This document shows positions 1 through 7,366 of a stretch of DNA of 37,736 nt, piece by piece. The stretch lies in the IMG/VR virus record IMGVR_UViG_3300032163_000053, positions 1 through 37,736 of that record; one strand, written 5' to 3'. The position numbers were made by a program, and so were the translations under genes. Origin of the DNA: a virus. Position 1 is the first letter of the stretch. Every line of letters starts with the position of its first letter. Below the pieces are notes generated by a model that was not told the DNA's origin, made no database searches, and saw only the letters and a program-made list of their open reading frames with translations.

Positions 1-100
1 ACAGCCGTTTAGCACACGTGAGAGAGAATCGGCTACCATCAGAGCTACTTTGACGTCCGTCTATCTCTATTCAATTGTCAAAGAACGTTTTATATTCAAC

Positions 101-143
101 CCTCACCCTATTGTGACACAGTCTCCCAGGGGGGAGGGTGAGG
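101..143. repeat. Palindromic intergenic repeat / possible terminator
   Basis: CCTCACCCT (101-109) pairs perfectly with AGGGTGAGG (135-143), and an inner CTCCC/GGGAG helix lies in the loop. GC-rich elements of this CCCTCACCCT...AGGGTGAGG type are common dispersed intergenic repeats in environmental bacterial genomes. No T-run follows on either strand, so a dispersed repeat is more likely than a terminator. Confidence 0.55.
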
Positions 144-167
144 CCGGTTGCATTTTCATTGTTCGCG

Positions 168-186
168 CCTGCCTGCGGTAGGCAGG
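168..186. repeat. Short palindromic repeat CCTGCCT-N5-AGGCAGG
   Basis: Perfect 7-bp inverted repeat with a GCGGT loop. The same core in an 8-bp version (GCCTGCCT-N7-AGGCAGGC) lies inside the phage radical SAM gene at 17132-17154. It looks like a dispersed small palindrome of the host genome. Confidence 0.6.
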
Positions 187-257
187 GGTGACGAATCCGT
201 CATGTAAAATTTATTTGAAATTTGGCCTTTGAAATTCGACATTGCTTTAAAAAAGAT

Positions 258-332
258 TGGGGTGTCGTCAAGCGGTAAGACACAGGTCTTTGGAACCTGG
301 ATTCGGAGGTTCGAATCCTCCCACCCCAGCCA
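258..332 (+). tRNA. tRNA-Gln (anticodon TTG), prophage integration site
   Basis: A complete 75-nt cloverleaf can be drawn. The acceptor stem is TGGGGTG (258-264) with CACCCCA (322-328), followed by G and an encoded CCA (330-332). The anticodon stem CAGGT/ACCTG encloses the loop CTTTGGA, with anticodon TTG at 290-292. The T-arm GGAGG-TTCGAAT-CCTCC is intact. Its last 23 bases (310-332) are repeated at 37342-37364, so the phage integrated here and restored the 3' end with its own copy. prs lies about 100 bp beyond the other repeat, so the uninterrupted host order was tRNA-Gln then prs. Confidence 0.96.
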
Positions 333-1413
333 TTTTCTCTTGATTTTGTTGAGTTTTCAATGTGTGAACAAAGTGTGAACGGCTACTCATAATTTCAGCA
401 AGCCTGCTTGTTTGAGTTTTAGCATATATCATCGTAGATTTAATGTCGGCATGGCCAAAAACAGCTTGCACATCCGAAAGTGATTTACCCTCCTCGTTTA
501 TCATCTGATTTCCAAGACTGTGTTTAGTCCCCTGATACAGAGGTAGGATAGAAATACCATATTGTTGATGACCTAAATTTACCATTTTCTTCCACGCCTT
601 TTCCAGCATTCGCCTTGAGTAAGGTCGGCCCCTTCTTGAGAAAACAAAGGTGGGATGCCCATCCGCTTTCAAGCATTCTTCAATCTCCGGAAAGATGGGC
701 AGGACTCTCAGCTTCTCGGTTTTTGTTCCTTTCAGTTTACCGTCCATGCTCACGGCGTGCCTGATATAGATTTGTCCTGTAGACCAATCAACATCTTCTT
801 TCTGGAGACCCCGTCCTTCATTTGGACGACAGCCAGTCCATCGCAGGAAGGTAAGAATCGCTTTATCAGTTTCAGGAACAAATTGGAAGAGCTTCTCTTG
901 TTCTGCTTTTGTATACCAATGAGGATTATGTTGGGGAACGTACCGAATCGGTTTGAATTCTGGAATCTGTGAGATTATTTTTTTACCGGACATCCATTTG
1001 AAAAAGCTTTTCAATTCGGCCATGTAATTTCTTTGGGTTTTCTTACTTCGGGCTTCCAACGACTTCTTGAATGCCTCAATACCAGCATCGTTAATCTGAC
1101 AAACATCTTGTTTTTTGAAATGGGGGATAAGAAGATTTTCTGCAATCCTCCCCCTTTTCTTTTGCCAATCTGAAGAACAGTTTGAATCCTTCACCCAATC
1201 CCTGATGGTTTTATCGAAAGGAATCTTCTTGAACAAAGTCCAGTCTGCACTATTGTAGCCATTAGCTTCGATATGGCCAATCACGCTCTTGACCTGTTCA
1301 ATATCCCTGAGAGGTTCGCCAAGAGCATCCCGTTGAAGGAAAATCCTTTTTCCCTGATACGTGAAGTAAATTTGGAAGTGCTGTGGACGGGTTTGTCGAT
1401 ATCGAATGTTCAT
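268..1413 (-). CDS. int: Tyrosine recombinase integrase
   Basis: Site-specific recombinase that joins attP to attB in tRNA-Gln. Length (381 aa in the prophage) fits phage tyrosine integrases: N-terminal arm-binding region (about 1-60), core-binding SAM-like region (about 65-155) and catalytic domain (about 165-345). Visible catalytic elements are R196 in TGCRPNEG, a Lys in the beta-hairpin near 228-235, K297-H298 in YQGTKHS, H321 in FGHAD and nucleophile Y330 in MIYAK. The usual HxxR box reads Q294-G-T-K297, an uncommon variant. The start has a strong AAAGGAGG site. A consensus promoter lies about 180 bp upstream. The frame runs through attL into the tRNA, and residues 369-381 are host-encoded, so the C-terminus changes on excision (see findings). 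Confidence 0.93.
   Translation of the reverse strand: MNIRYRQTRPQHFQIYFTYQGKRIFLQRDALGEPLRDIEQVKSVIGHIEANGYNSADWTLFKKIPFDKTIRDWVKDSNCSSDWQKKRGRIAENLLIPHFKKQDVCQINDAGIEAFKKSLEARSKKTQRNYMAELKSFFKWMSGKKIISQIPEFKPIRYVPQHNPHWYTKAEQEKLFQFVPETDKAILTFLRWTGCRPNEGRGLQKEDVDWSTGQIYIRHAVSMDGKLKGTKTEKLRVLPIFPEIEECLKADGHPTFVFSRRGRPYSRRMLEKAWKKMVNLGHQQYGISILPLYQGTKHSLGNQMINEEGKSLSDVQAVFGHADIKSTMIYAKTQTSRLAEIMSSRSHFVHTLKTQQNQEKMAGVGGFEPPNPGSKDLCLTA
310..332. repeat. attL core (23-bp direct repeat)
   Basis: TTCGAATCCTCCCACCCCAG plus CCA is identical to 37342-37364. The bases on either side differ (G309 versus C37341, T333 versus C37365), so the repeat is exactly 23 bp. It spans the T-loop to the CCA end of tRNA-Gln, the classical crossover region for tyrosine integrases. 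Confidence 0.93.
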
Positions 1414-1592
1414 CTCATCCTCCTTTGAATAGGGGAAGACGCCACAGCCGGAGAGAAACTTGTGAGGTTAAAACTCCCGCAACCGTTTTGCCTTCCCCTG
1501 TTTTGTTTGATTGATTCCCTCACGTTTTTTACTCCGATGACAAAATTTGTTCAGTTAGAAAAGCTGTTCAATATCCAACTCTTATGCCATAT
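1414..1592 (-). promoter_or_regulatory. int 5' leader with long-range stem
   Basis: A transcript from the promoter at 1593-1621 would carry a leader of about 170 nt before int. On the minus strand AGGGGAAG and CTTCCCCT form a perfect 8-bp helix around a ~47-nt loop that can form smaller helices such as AAAAC/GTTTT, and it ends just upstream of the int ribosome-binding site. I could not match it to a known riboswitch class. The palindrome ACAAA-A-TTTGT lies at 1540-1550. Confidence 0.4.
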
Positions 1593-1621
1593 ATTATAGT
1601 CATTATACAAAAATTTGTCAA
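1593..1621 (-). promoter_or_regulatory. Consensus sigma70 promoter for int
   Basis: Perfect -35 TTGACA (1616-1621) and perfect -10 TATAAT (1593-1598) separated by exactly 17 bp, reading toward int. A second TATAAT-like hexamer lies inside the spacer. The -35 overlaps a palindrome ACAAA-AA-TTTGT (1607-1618), nearly matching the one at 1540-1550, so a repressor or excisionase could bind both. It lies downstream of the terL stop. Confidence 0.8.
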
Positions 1622-1657
1622 GAGTTATTTTTAGCTTGTAAGTTATTGAAATTATTA

Positions 1658-3682
1658 TTAATATCTTTGTGCCCAGGAGGATTTTTGAATCGGCTTCTTT
1701 GGCGGGGTTACAGATGGGGGTCTTGGAATATCAACCGAATAGATAGCTCCTATACTCAGAAGTTCATGTGCTTCCCGAACTGAAACATCTAACTCCTGTC
1801 CTTTTTCCAAGATAGAATTATTTTTCCATGTGATTCCTCGTTTCATCTTTACTTTCACTATCTCGGTTGGTGGTTTCTGCTCTTCTACTTTCTTTTCTTC
1901 TGGTTTGTTTTTCATAACCGGAGCCTGTTTTTGAAGATCATCACAGAGTGCCTCAAGATTTGCATTGAGTAAGATTAATGCGGCAGAGGCATAAATTCGG
2001 ATATCAAGGGCTTCGTTTCTCTCACGCCACTTTATCCATTGCCTTACTGGAAATCCCTTCACATACTTTACAATAATTTTTTCTGCCGTAAGTTGTTTAA
2101 AAAACTCCTCATCGTAATTTAGACTCACAGGAAAGTGGCAATAACCTGCTTGACCCGGTTCGATTAATTTCAATCTTGAGTACAGATTTTCTTTCAGTCC
2201 ATCGGTGCCCAAACTATATAGCAAAACTCCACGTTGATTTGAGGGGCGGGAAACCAGGGCTTTCCCTGAGATACTCGCTCCCTTCACAGCATAAAACCGT
2301 TTCCCCTGACGGGGTTTGATCCACTCGTAAACTCTTTTTGTAAAAGCTCCTGTGTCAATGCACACAGAAACAATTTTTAGTTTCGCTCCGCTTTCATGTG
2401 TAAATGTTGATTGAAGGTATTCATCCAGTTGTTGCCACACATCATCTTGAACAGGATTGCCAGGGAATATCCTAAAATCAATTCCCCATGATTCTTCTCC
2501 TCGTCCCCAGCCGACCACCTCGCACTCGATCCGGTTGTCCTGAATATCTACGCCTGCGGTTAGGACTCCAACCTGCATGGGAACTTTTGTGTAGTGTTCC
2601 CGCCTTGAAAATAAAGTATCTTCGTCAAGTTTCTCACTCGATTCCTCCCATGTTTCAGCCAGAATCGCATTGGTGAAGGTCTTTAAAAGTTCCCGTGACC
2701 CTTTAGCCTTATAAAAATCTGATACAATAGCCGACCAACTTTTCCAACCCAACGGGCTGTAAAGAGCATTAAGATGAAAACCAGCGATGGGACTATCAGG
2801 ATTAGCCCTAAGCCACTTCCCGTTTTCCAGCATTTGGGTCTTATGACCCTCTTCAATCAGTTTCCCGCAACTGACACACTTTAATTTCACACTATTCAAT
2901 ATAGGCTGGTTCTCTTCATCTTTATCCCACACCAGATTTCCAAATTGAAGTATCTGTTCATGGTTGCAATAGGGGCAGGGGACGTGATACTGTCTTTGAT
3001 CCGAAAGAAGGTACTCCTGTTCGATTCGTGAAAAATTTTTAATGGAAGGAACGGAAGCAAGGTAAATTTTGTGGTTAAAAAATGTGGTCGTCCTTTTTTC
3101 TGCAAGAGAAACTGGATCTCCCTCTCCGGAAATATCCTGTCGGTAGCCGTCCACCTCATCCAAAAAGACATATTTAGCCGAGATCATTTTGAGTCCGGAG
3201 GCCGAGTTCGCTCCGACAATGAATAAGATGCCTCCTGGAAATTCCTTTTCCAGAATTGTATTGGATTCTTGCTTTCGTTTTTCACTTACCAAACCATACA
3301 AAACAGAGGAGTCTTCAAGCATCGGTGTAATTTTTTGTTTGGATAGCTTTCTCGCCAGAGCAATAGTTGGTTCTACAATCATGATCGGCGAAGGAAAAAG
3401 ATGGATTATCGCTCCCAACCAATTTAATCCGCACTCCGTTCCACCAATTTGTGCGGCTTTCTGAAATACAACTCTTCTGTATGGAGACCCAGGACTCAAG
3501 CAATCCATAATTTCTTTGGCAAACGGAGTACGGCTGGTTTTCCATCTCCCAGGTTCGGCAGAAGCTTTAGAGGACAATACTCTAAATTGGTCAGCCCACT
3601 CAGATACGGTCAGATTGGGGTCTGGGGTGAGTCCGTGATCAATGATTTGGTTGATTAGTCGTTCGGAGTCTACTGCATTCAT
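1658..3682 (-). CDS. terL: Terminase large subunit, GpA family
   Basis: DNA-packaging motor ATPase and nuclease that cuts phage concatemers and translocates DNA through the portal. 674 aa, normal for the lambda gpA family. A Walker A-like loop QKAAQIGGTE lies near 74-83, Walker B YVFLDEVD at 171-178, and a zinc-ribbon-like CPYC/CVSC pair near 235-275. A C-terminal nuclease region includes TAGVDIQDNRIECEVVGWG. The last ~90 residues are a Lys/Pro-rich linker and a small extra segment. Its ATG shares one base with the terS stop (TAATG), so the two are translationally coupled. It sits at the distal end of the tail operon next to int, not beside the portal gene. Confidence 0.93.
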   Translation of the reverse strand: MNAVDSERLINQIIDHGLTPDPNLTVSEWADQFRVLSSKASAEPGRWKTSRTPFAKEIMDCLSPGSPYRRVVFQKAAQIGGTECGLNWLGAIIHLFPSPIMIVEPTIALARKLSKQKITPMLEDSSVLYGLVSEKRKQESNTILEKEFPGGILFIVGANSASGLKMISAKYVFLDEVDGYRQDISGEGDPVSLAEKRTTTFFNHKIYLASVPSIKNFSRIEQEYLLSDQRQYHVPCPYCNHEQILQFGNLVWDKDEENQPILNSVKLKCVSCGKLIEEGHKTQMLENGKWLRANPDSPIAGFHLNALYSPLGWKSWSAIVSDFYKAKGSRELLKTFTNAILAETWEESSEKLDEDTLFSRREHYTKVPMQVGVLTAGVDIQDNRIECEVVGWGRGEESWGIDFRIFPGNPVQDDVWQQLDEYLQSTFTHESGAKLKIVSVCIDTGAFTKRVYEWIKPRQGKRFYAVKGASISGKALVSRPSNQRGVLLYSLGTDGLKENLYSRLKLIEPGQAGYCHFPVSLNYDEEFFKQLTAEKIIVKYVKGFPVRQWIKWRERNEALDIRIYASAALILLNANLEALCDDLQKQAPVMKNKPEEKKVEEQKPPTEIVKVKMKRGITWKNNSILEKGQELDVSVREAHELLSIGAIYSVDIPRPPSVTPPKKPIQKSSWAQRY

Positions 3683-4164
3683 TAAAGTAAACCATTCCCA
3701 TTTTTCTGATCCAAACTATTTCCGTTTTCACTGGAGAGTTCTTTCAAGGCTTCTATAATCTCTTTTCTTAGTAAACTTTCTATTTGGGATTGATCGATTA
3801 TAGAGGACAATATGGGAGATATTCGACTTGGGATGTTAAGCAGGGAATCTCTCACGCTACGAGCTTTCTTAAATAATGCGGATTCAACTGTCTTTCGATC
3901 AAGGAGCTTTCCTTCCTTCTCCAAGACTTCGAGTTGTCTCAGGCGGGCTAAGCTCTTTTCCTTCAATGCTCTGGATCGGGTAAGTTGTTGACCAGGAGTA
4001 ATCGTTTGGATTTCTTTGATAAGTCGGATGGCATCTTCGTATTCAATCAGACCATCATTGATAGTAAGCCGACCTGTCTTAACAAACTGATTGATTCGAG
4101 GTCGGGAATATTTGTAGCCGTCTTTGGATAATTGTTTAACTGTGTCAGCTTGATTGAGTAGCAT
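3682..4164 (-). CDS. terS: Terminase small subunit (Nu1-like)
   Basis: DNA-recognition partner of the terminase. 160 aa. The N-terminal ~55 residues (NQADTVKQLSKDGYKYSRPR) look like a winged-helix/MerR-like DNA-binding domain that recognises cos, followed by a charged helical oligomerisation region (about 60-150), as in lambda Nu1 and related small subunits. The call rests on this architecture plus its position immediately upstream of, and overlapping, terL. The Shine-Dalgarno signal is weak, but no better internal start exists. Confidence 0.82.
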   Translation of the reverse strand: MLLNQADTVKQLSKDGYKYSRPRINQFVKTGRLTINDGLIEYEDAIRLIKEIQTITPGQQLTRSRALKEKSLARLRQLEVLEKEGKLLDRKTVESALFKKARSVRDSLLNIPSRISPILSSIIDQSQIESLLRKEIIEALKELSSENGNSLDQKNGNGLL

Positions 4165-4278
4165 ATAAAATCGGTAAGGGGTTAATAATTAAGAGAAATT
4201 TATAGTACAAAAATCGAAGATATTCTGCGAGGCAATGCCAACCGCATATTCTTTGGAAAACATTCTCTTTTTTTCGAC

Positions 4279-4707
4279 CTATGTTGCTTCGACCCGTTTC
4301 TCAGACAAAGGTTGTAACTCCTTGTGAATGGCAACCCAACGAGGGCTTAACCTGTGTGGGTCTATATCTAAAAATGGATTGAAGTTACTTACTCTTTTTG
4401 ATCCTTTTGGTCTTCCAATATCTATTCTGTTTTGCTGCTGTATATCATCTGTAGCCCATCTGCAGTTACCTGGTTCGTAGTTACCTTTTGAGTTTTTTCT
4501 ATCCATAGTTGTTCCTTCAGGACGCTCACCCATATCTGCTAAAAAGTTAACAAATGAATTTCTCCATCGTTCACATACAGTTATACCCTTACCACCATAA
4601 CGGCCATAATTAATTGATTTTGGCTTGTAGCATCGTTCCTTCATAGCTTGCCAACTTCTGTACGTTCTGCTAACCTTTCCATATATAGCATGACCATGTA
4701 TCCACAT
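4279..4707 (-). CDS. Putative free-standing homing endonuclease-like protein (copy 1)
   Basis: 142 aa with the pattern common in phage HNH/AP2-type homing-endonuclease-like proteins: SWQAMKERCYKP, YGGKGITVCERW, FLADMGERPEGTTMDRKNSK and NYEPGNCRWATDD. A catalytic HNH triad is not clearly visible, so nuclease activity is uncertain. It lacks the N-terminal Cys-rich domain of its relative at 23202-23735. It lies between terS and gpZ with 114 and 174 bp of flanking non-coding DNA, unlike the tightly packed neighbours, which fits a later insertion. The start has GGGAGA 8 nt upstream. Confidence 0.7.
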   Translation of the reverse strand: MWIHGHAIYGKVSRTYRSWQAMKERCYKPKSINYGRYGGKGITVCERWRNSFVNFLADMGERPEGTTMDRKNSKGNYEPGNCRWATDDIQQQNRIDIGRPKGSKRVSNFNPFLDIDPHRLSPRWVAIHKELQPLSEKRVEAT

Positions 4708-4732
4708 CTTAGTATTCTCCCATTGTAATTAA

Positions 4733-4764
4733 AGTTTGGATTCAAATAAAAAATGATCCAAACT
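4733..4764. repeat. 9-bp inverted repeat upstream of homing-endonuclease gene
   Basis: AGTTTGGAT (4733-4741) and ATCCAAACT (4756-4764) are perfect arms with a 14-nt loop. It lies in the 174-bp gap between gpZ and the HNH-like gene, which also holds a TGCCC/GGGCA helix near 4840-4865. It could be a terminator for the tail transcript or an inserted-element boundary. Confidence 0.45.
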
Positions 4765-4881
4765 CCTCAGAAACTTACCTATCTGATCCAACTCTTCCAA
4801 AGAAGGCTGGCCTGATACTCACAGGCTACCGGACACCTGATCGTGCCTTGTGCCCGCCTTACAAGGGCACCTGATAGGCTA

Positions 4882-5421
4882 TTACTCATTAGTCATTCCC
4901 TTAGTCATCCTGTATTCGATCTCATGTGAAAAGTTTGTTTGTAGATCAGCCTTGACCTTATCTTCGATAATCCCCATCCCTATGGTCGATCCAACTAATT
5001 GACGAATGGACGGCCCCATAATCTTTCTAAAGGGGAATCGTTCTTTACCTGTTCTGACATACGCCCCTGCACCGAACTTCCTTATCATAAAGGTATGGGG
5101 TAGAAGCTCCTTCTTCCCTCTCTTGATCTTTACTTTGGCTCCTGCCCATTTCCTATTCCAACTAATTGTTCCAAAGGCTTCAGCAGGAAGGTTCTTTCCA
5201 GTAACTTTCATGTCGACTCGTAGATCATCCTTCGCTGCGACAGAGATGTTTGGATCGAGGTTCTTCTTTGCAATCTGATAATCCTCTCTGATCCTGCTTG
5301 ATATTGTGGTGCGGGCACTCTTCATTGTCCTCAGACAAGACCTTCGCACAGCCTTCCTGATAAGCTTTGGATCAAGGAATTTCTTCGCTTCCTCTATCCC
5401 TTCGATTTTGATCTCAATCAT
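4882..5421 (-). CDS. Minor tail protein Z-like
   Basis: 179 aa resembling lambda gpZ (prophage minor tail protein Z), which acts late in tail assembly to complete the tail tip or its DNA-facing end. Visible features are an N-terminal IEGIEEAKKFLDPKLIRKAV segment, a basic helical region of the RTTISSRIREDYQIAKK type, a central beta region with LPAEAFGTISWNRKW and KIKRGKKELLPHTFMIRKFG, and a Gly/Arg-rich SIRQLVGS end, matching that family's order. Its ATG overlaps the preceding stop (ATGA), indicating coupling. It is unusually far from the gpU/tail tube genes with which Z is normally grouped. Confidence 0.7.
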   Translation of the reverse strand: MIEIKIEGIEEAKKFLDPKLIRKAVRRSCLRTMKSARTTISSRIREDYQIAKKNLDPNISVAAKDDLRVDMKVTGKNLPAEAFGTISWNRKWAGAKVKIKRGKKELLPHTFMIRKFGAGAYVRTGKERFPFRKIMGPSIRQLVGSTIGMGIIEDKVKADLQTNFSHEIEYRMTKGMTNE

Positions 5422-5594
5422 TTACCACCTCTCCAGGTTAACTCTCTGAGGATACAGTATTCATCGAAGGTCGCATCATACTCGTCAATTATTTCGCTAT
5501 AGGTGCGACCCTTTCTGGTTTCAGGATGTTTCATCATTGATAGCAACTCTTCTGATCGGTCTTTTAGTTTCTTTAGTTCCTTTGCAGTTTTCAT
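5418..5594 (-). CDS. Small hypothetical protein (58 aa)
   Basis: Starts at MKTAKELKKLKD, with GGGGAT just upstream. A start 18 nt earlier has no ribosome-binding site. The protein is helical and highly charged (SEELLSMMKHPETRKG, DEYDATFDEYCILREL), with no recognised domain. Its 5' part overlaps the 3' end of the preceding gene by 74 nt in another frame, and its TGA overlaps the ATG of gpZ. It is probably translated because it carries the coupling into gpZ. Confidence 0.55.
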   Translation of the reverse strand: MKTAKELKKLKDRSEELLSMMKHPETRKGRTYSEIIDEYDATFDEYCILRELTWRGGK

Positions 5595-5760
5595 ACACAA
5601 TCCCCAATTCATTGATCAAAGATTTCAGTTTGATTTCAGCCCTGATGCACGCAGTTTGAGATTCTTCAGTATCATAGAGAGATGCTCTGCCCCGTCTTTC
5701 TGACCAGCCGGAGATTGCGAATGCCTTTTGGATTATCTTTTCTTCAAAGTCGGTTAGCAC
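5521..5760 (-). CDS. Small hypothetical protein (79 aa), GTG start
   Basis: Starts with GTG directly after the TAA of the holin-like gene (TAAGTG), so translation is probably coupled. The sequence (LTDFEEKIIQKAFAISGW, then an Arg-rich RRVAINDETS end) is helical with no domain I recognise. Its last 74 nt overlap the start of the next gene. Position among distal tail genes gives no clear role. Confidence 0.5.
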   Translation of the reverse strand: MLTDFEEKIIQKAFAISGWSERRGRASLYDTEESQTACIRAEIKLKSLINELGIVYENCKGTKETKRPIRRVAINDETS

Positions 5761-6183
5761 TTACTTTCCATTCCCCGTTAAATGTGCAAATAAATATTTG
5801 CCGAGTAAGATGATAGCCGAAATTCCTCCGCCCACCACAGCAGAGATATATCCCGCTTTGGTTTGAAGGCTGGATATTTTCTGTTTCAATCCGTCGCTGT
5901 TGGTCGTGCCATTCACTTCGTTTTCCAAAACATCAATTCTCTCCGTGTCTGTCTTAATCTGTAAGCAGGCAGAAGTTAAATCTTTTTGCATAGGAACTAA
6001 AGTCCCACATACATCCTCAATTTTGGAGATCGTCTCCTTATGTTGTTGGTTGATCGTCTCCCATAATGTTTTATGAAATTCATCATTTACCCGTAAACGT
6101 TCATCAACTTTGCCAACCCATCTCTCGAGACTGTCTTTTTCGAGCACTACTACACCATTCGATTTCTTTTTCTTAATTGCCAT
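5761..6183 (-). CDS. Coiled-coil protein with one C-terminal membrane segment, holin-like candidate
   Basis: 140 aa from MAIKKKKSN, chosen because GGGAG stands 7 nt upstream (an ATG 18 nt earlier lacks one). A long helical/coiled-coil segment (about 20-105) is followed by one hydrophobic stretch YISAVVGGGISAIILLGKYL (about 113-132) and a short charged tail. This layout recalls XhlA-type holin accessory proteins and phage holins with a single span. No endolysin lies next to it, so a lysis role is inferred only. It could also be a membrane-bound tail-associated protein. Confidence 0.5.
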   Translation of the reverse strand: MAIKKKKSNGVVVLEKDSLERWVGKVDERLRVNDEFHKTLWETINQQHKETISKIEDVCGTLVPMQKDLTSACLQIKTDTERIDVLENEVNGTTNSDGLKQKISSLQTKAGYISAVVGGGISAIILLGKYLFAHLTGNGK

Positions 6184-6184
6184 C

Positions 6185-6517
6185 TTAAACTCCCTTTCCA
6201 AACGTGATAGCTTTAGGGGCTATCATTTGTTTCAGTATTGCCTTTAAACCTTCTACGTCTTTGCATGCATCAATATCTTTTTCTGTAATTGTGGGTTCTG
6301 GACCTGTTATGCTTGATGGAGTAAATACTTTCGGGTTCACATCCTTCAAGGTTACTACCTCACCATCCATAATCTGATGAGTATCTATTTTTACATCAGG
6401 AGTAACCTCAATGTATTGAAGGTCTTTAGTTAGATTTATTTCTATAACATCTTTCCTTGTGGTAGATATGATTTTTTTAATAGTTCCGTCTTTATCGTAC
6501 AAAGCATAATTCTTCAT
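6185..6517 (-). CDS. Hypothetical tail-region protein (110 aa)
   Basis: Begins MKNYALYDKDGTIKKIIST, then a beta-rich segment with DVKIDTHQIMDGEVVTLKD and a C-terminal helix DACKDVEGLKAILKQMI. Small proteins with a YALYDKDG-type opening occur downstream of phage tail fibre genes and are sometimes assembly or tip accessory proteins, but I cannot name a family. The start overlaps the previous stop (TAATG). It lies between two tail-tip-associated proteins and the holin-like gene. Confidence 0.5.
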   Translation of the reverse strand: MKNYALYDKDGTIKKIISTTRKDVIEINLTKDLQYIEVTPDVKIDTHQIMDGEVVTLKDVNPKVFTPSSITGPEPTITEKDIDACKDVEGLKAILKQMIAPKAITFGKGV

Positions 6518-7365
6518 TATCTTTTAATCTCCTGAATAGTTAACATTCTGGATTGTGATATCGCAGAACAAGTAGTTGCACCCGTTCTGTGTTTCATCCA
6601 AGACATTGACCAGGTATAGGAATGTCCATTAATCAAAGTTTCAATGGTTCTGACAAAGGGCTCTGTAGCAAGATTAGTAATAATATAAGAAGCCGCAGCT
6701 TGTACGTTCCAAACATTGTACATCGTTGACCAAATCAATGCTGAAGCTGTGTTGTCATAAAGTTTTATTTTGTATGATACTCCCCAATCTGTATTCCAAT
6801 CAAAACCTGATATCGCAGAATAAATATCACTTGCAGTTAAAATTGCTGGAAAATCTTGTCCCACAATATCAATATGTTCAAGTTCTTCCCAGCCTCCTGT
6901 TCCAGCGATAGTTCCTCCGAGATGCCCTGATCCATTCATTACCATATTAGTAGATAATTCACTAAAGTCTATTGAATTACCTATCGTTCCATACTCGCTG
7001 GCTGTAACAATTACGGTTGTTCCTGATCCAGCAGAGGGAACAACACCGTTAGTATCAGCAAGTAGGGCAGTTATTAAATTGGTACAGGCTTCTGCTGCAC
7101 TTGCACCTATAGTTACTTCTCCTGATCCGGTTCTTACGTTTTTCCAAACATATGGTATTCCACAAACAAACGTCTCATCTTCAACAGCTATGCCAGCCAT
7201 TGTGATCGTACCGACAGCCTTGAGTGTATAATCAGCTGAAGTATTGATGTGATTCGAAGCATAGAGATAAGTCAAGTCATTAACTGTCGCCAAGGTCAAA
7301 TCTGGGGTGAATATCAGATTTGGAAACCCTGAAGATGACTTCGGCTGGATGGTTTTCTCTGTCAT
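6517..7365 (-). CDS. Tail-tip accessory protein with GTITMAG domain (copy A)
   Basis: 282 aa. Residues about 48-155 carry a domain with AVGTITMAGIAVEDETF, GEVTIGASAAEACTNLI and MNGSGHLGGT, repeated in the next upstream gene. The GTITMAG...LTMDGSGxLGGT pattern is known from phage tail/baseplate surface proteins. The C-terminal ~120 residues (YKIKLYDNTASALIWSTMYN, RTIETLINGHSYTWSM) look like a separate beta-sandwich. No enzymatic motif is visible. It starts 2 bp after the upstream stop. It probably decorates the tail tip and contacts the cell surface. Confidence 0.6.
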   Translation of the reverse strand: MTEKTIQPKSSSGFPNLIFTPDLTLATVNDLTYLYASNHINTSADYTLKAVGTITMAGIAVEDETFVCGIPYVWKNVRTGSGEVTIGASAAEACTNLITALLADTNGVVPSAGSGTTVIVTASEYGTIGNSIDFSELSTNMVMNGSGHLGGTIAGTGGWEELEHIDIVGQDFPAILTASDIYSAISGFDWNTDWGVSYKIKLYDNTASALIWSTMYNVWNVQAAASYIITNLATEPFVRTIETLINGHSYTWSMSWMKHRTGATTCSAISQSRMLTIQEIKR

Positions 7366-7366
7366 T

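Larger units (their letters stand above)
1..257. other. Host flank upstream of tRNA-Gln, no gene assigned
   Basis: No convincing gene is visible. A plus-strand frame is open from position 2 to a TAG at 179-181, but it has no start in the window, matches no family I recognise and runs through both palindromic repeats described separately, so I do not call it. The first ~95 bases have no repeats. It is host sequence because it precedes the intact tRNA-Gln and attL. Confidence 0.5.

Noticed and set aside
1-181. Partial host gene in a plus-strand frame open from position 2
   Set aside because: It passes through two palindromic intergenic repeats and matches no family, so it is probably non-coding.
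655-972. 105-residue plus-strand frame inside int
   Set aside because: Antisense to the integrase, with no ribosome-binding site or homology that I can see.
1434-1500. Cobalamin-type riboswitch in the int leader
   Set aside because: Some bases resemble parts of such RNAs, but conserved boxes are absent, so only a long-range stem is claimed.
4708-4881. Group I or II intron around the homing-endonuclease-like gene
   Set aside because: The 174-bp gap shows only simple helices and no intron core that I can identify, and the neighbouring genes look complete.
6726-6911. Plus-strand small frame within the tail-tip gene
   Set aside because: Antisense shadow with no start signal. The same applies to the other short plus-strand frames inside tail and head genes.
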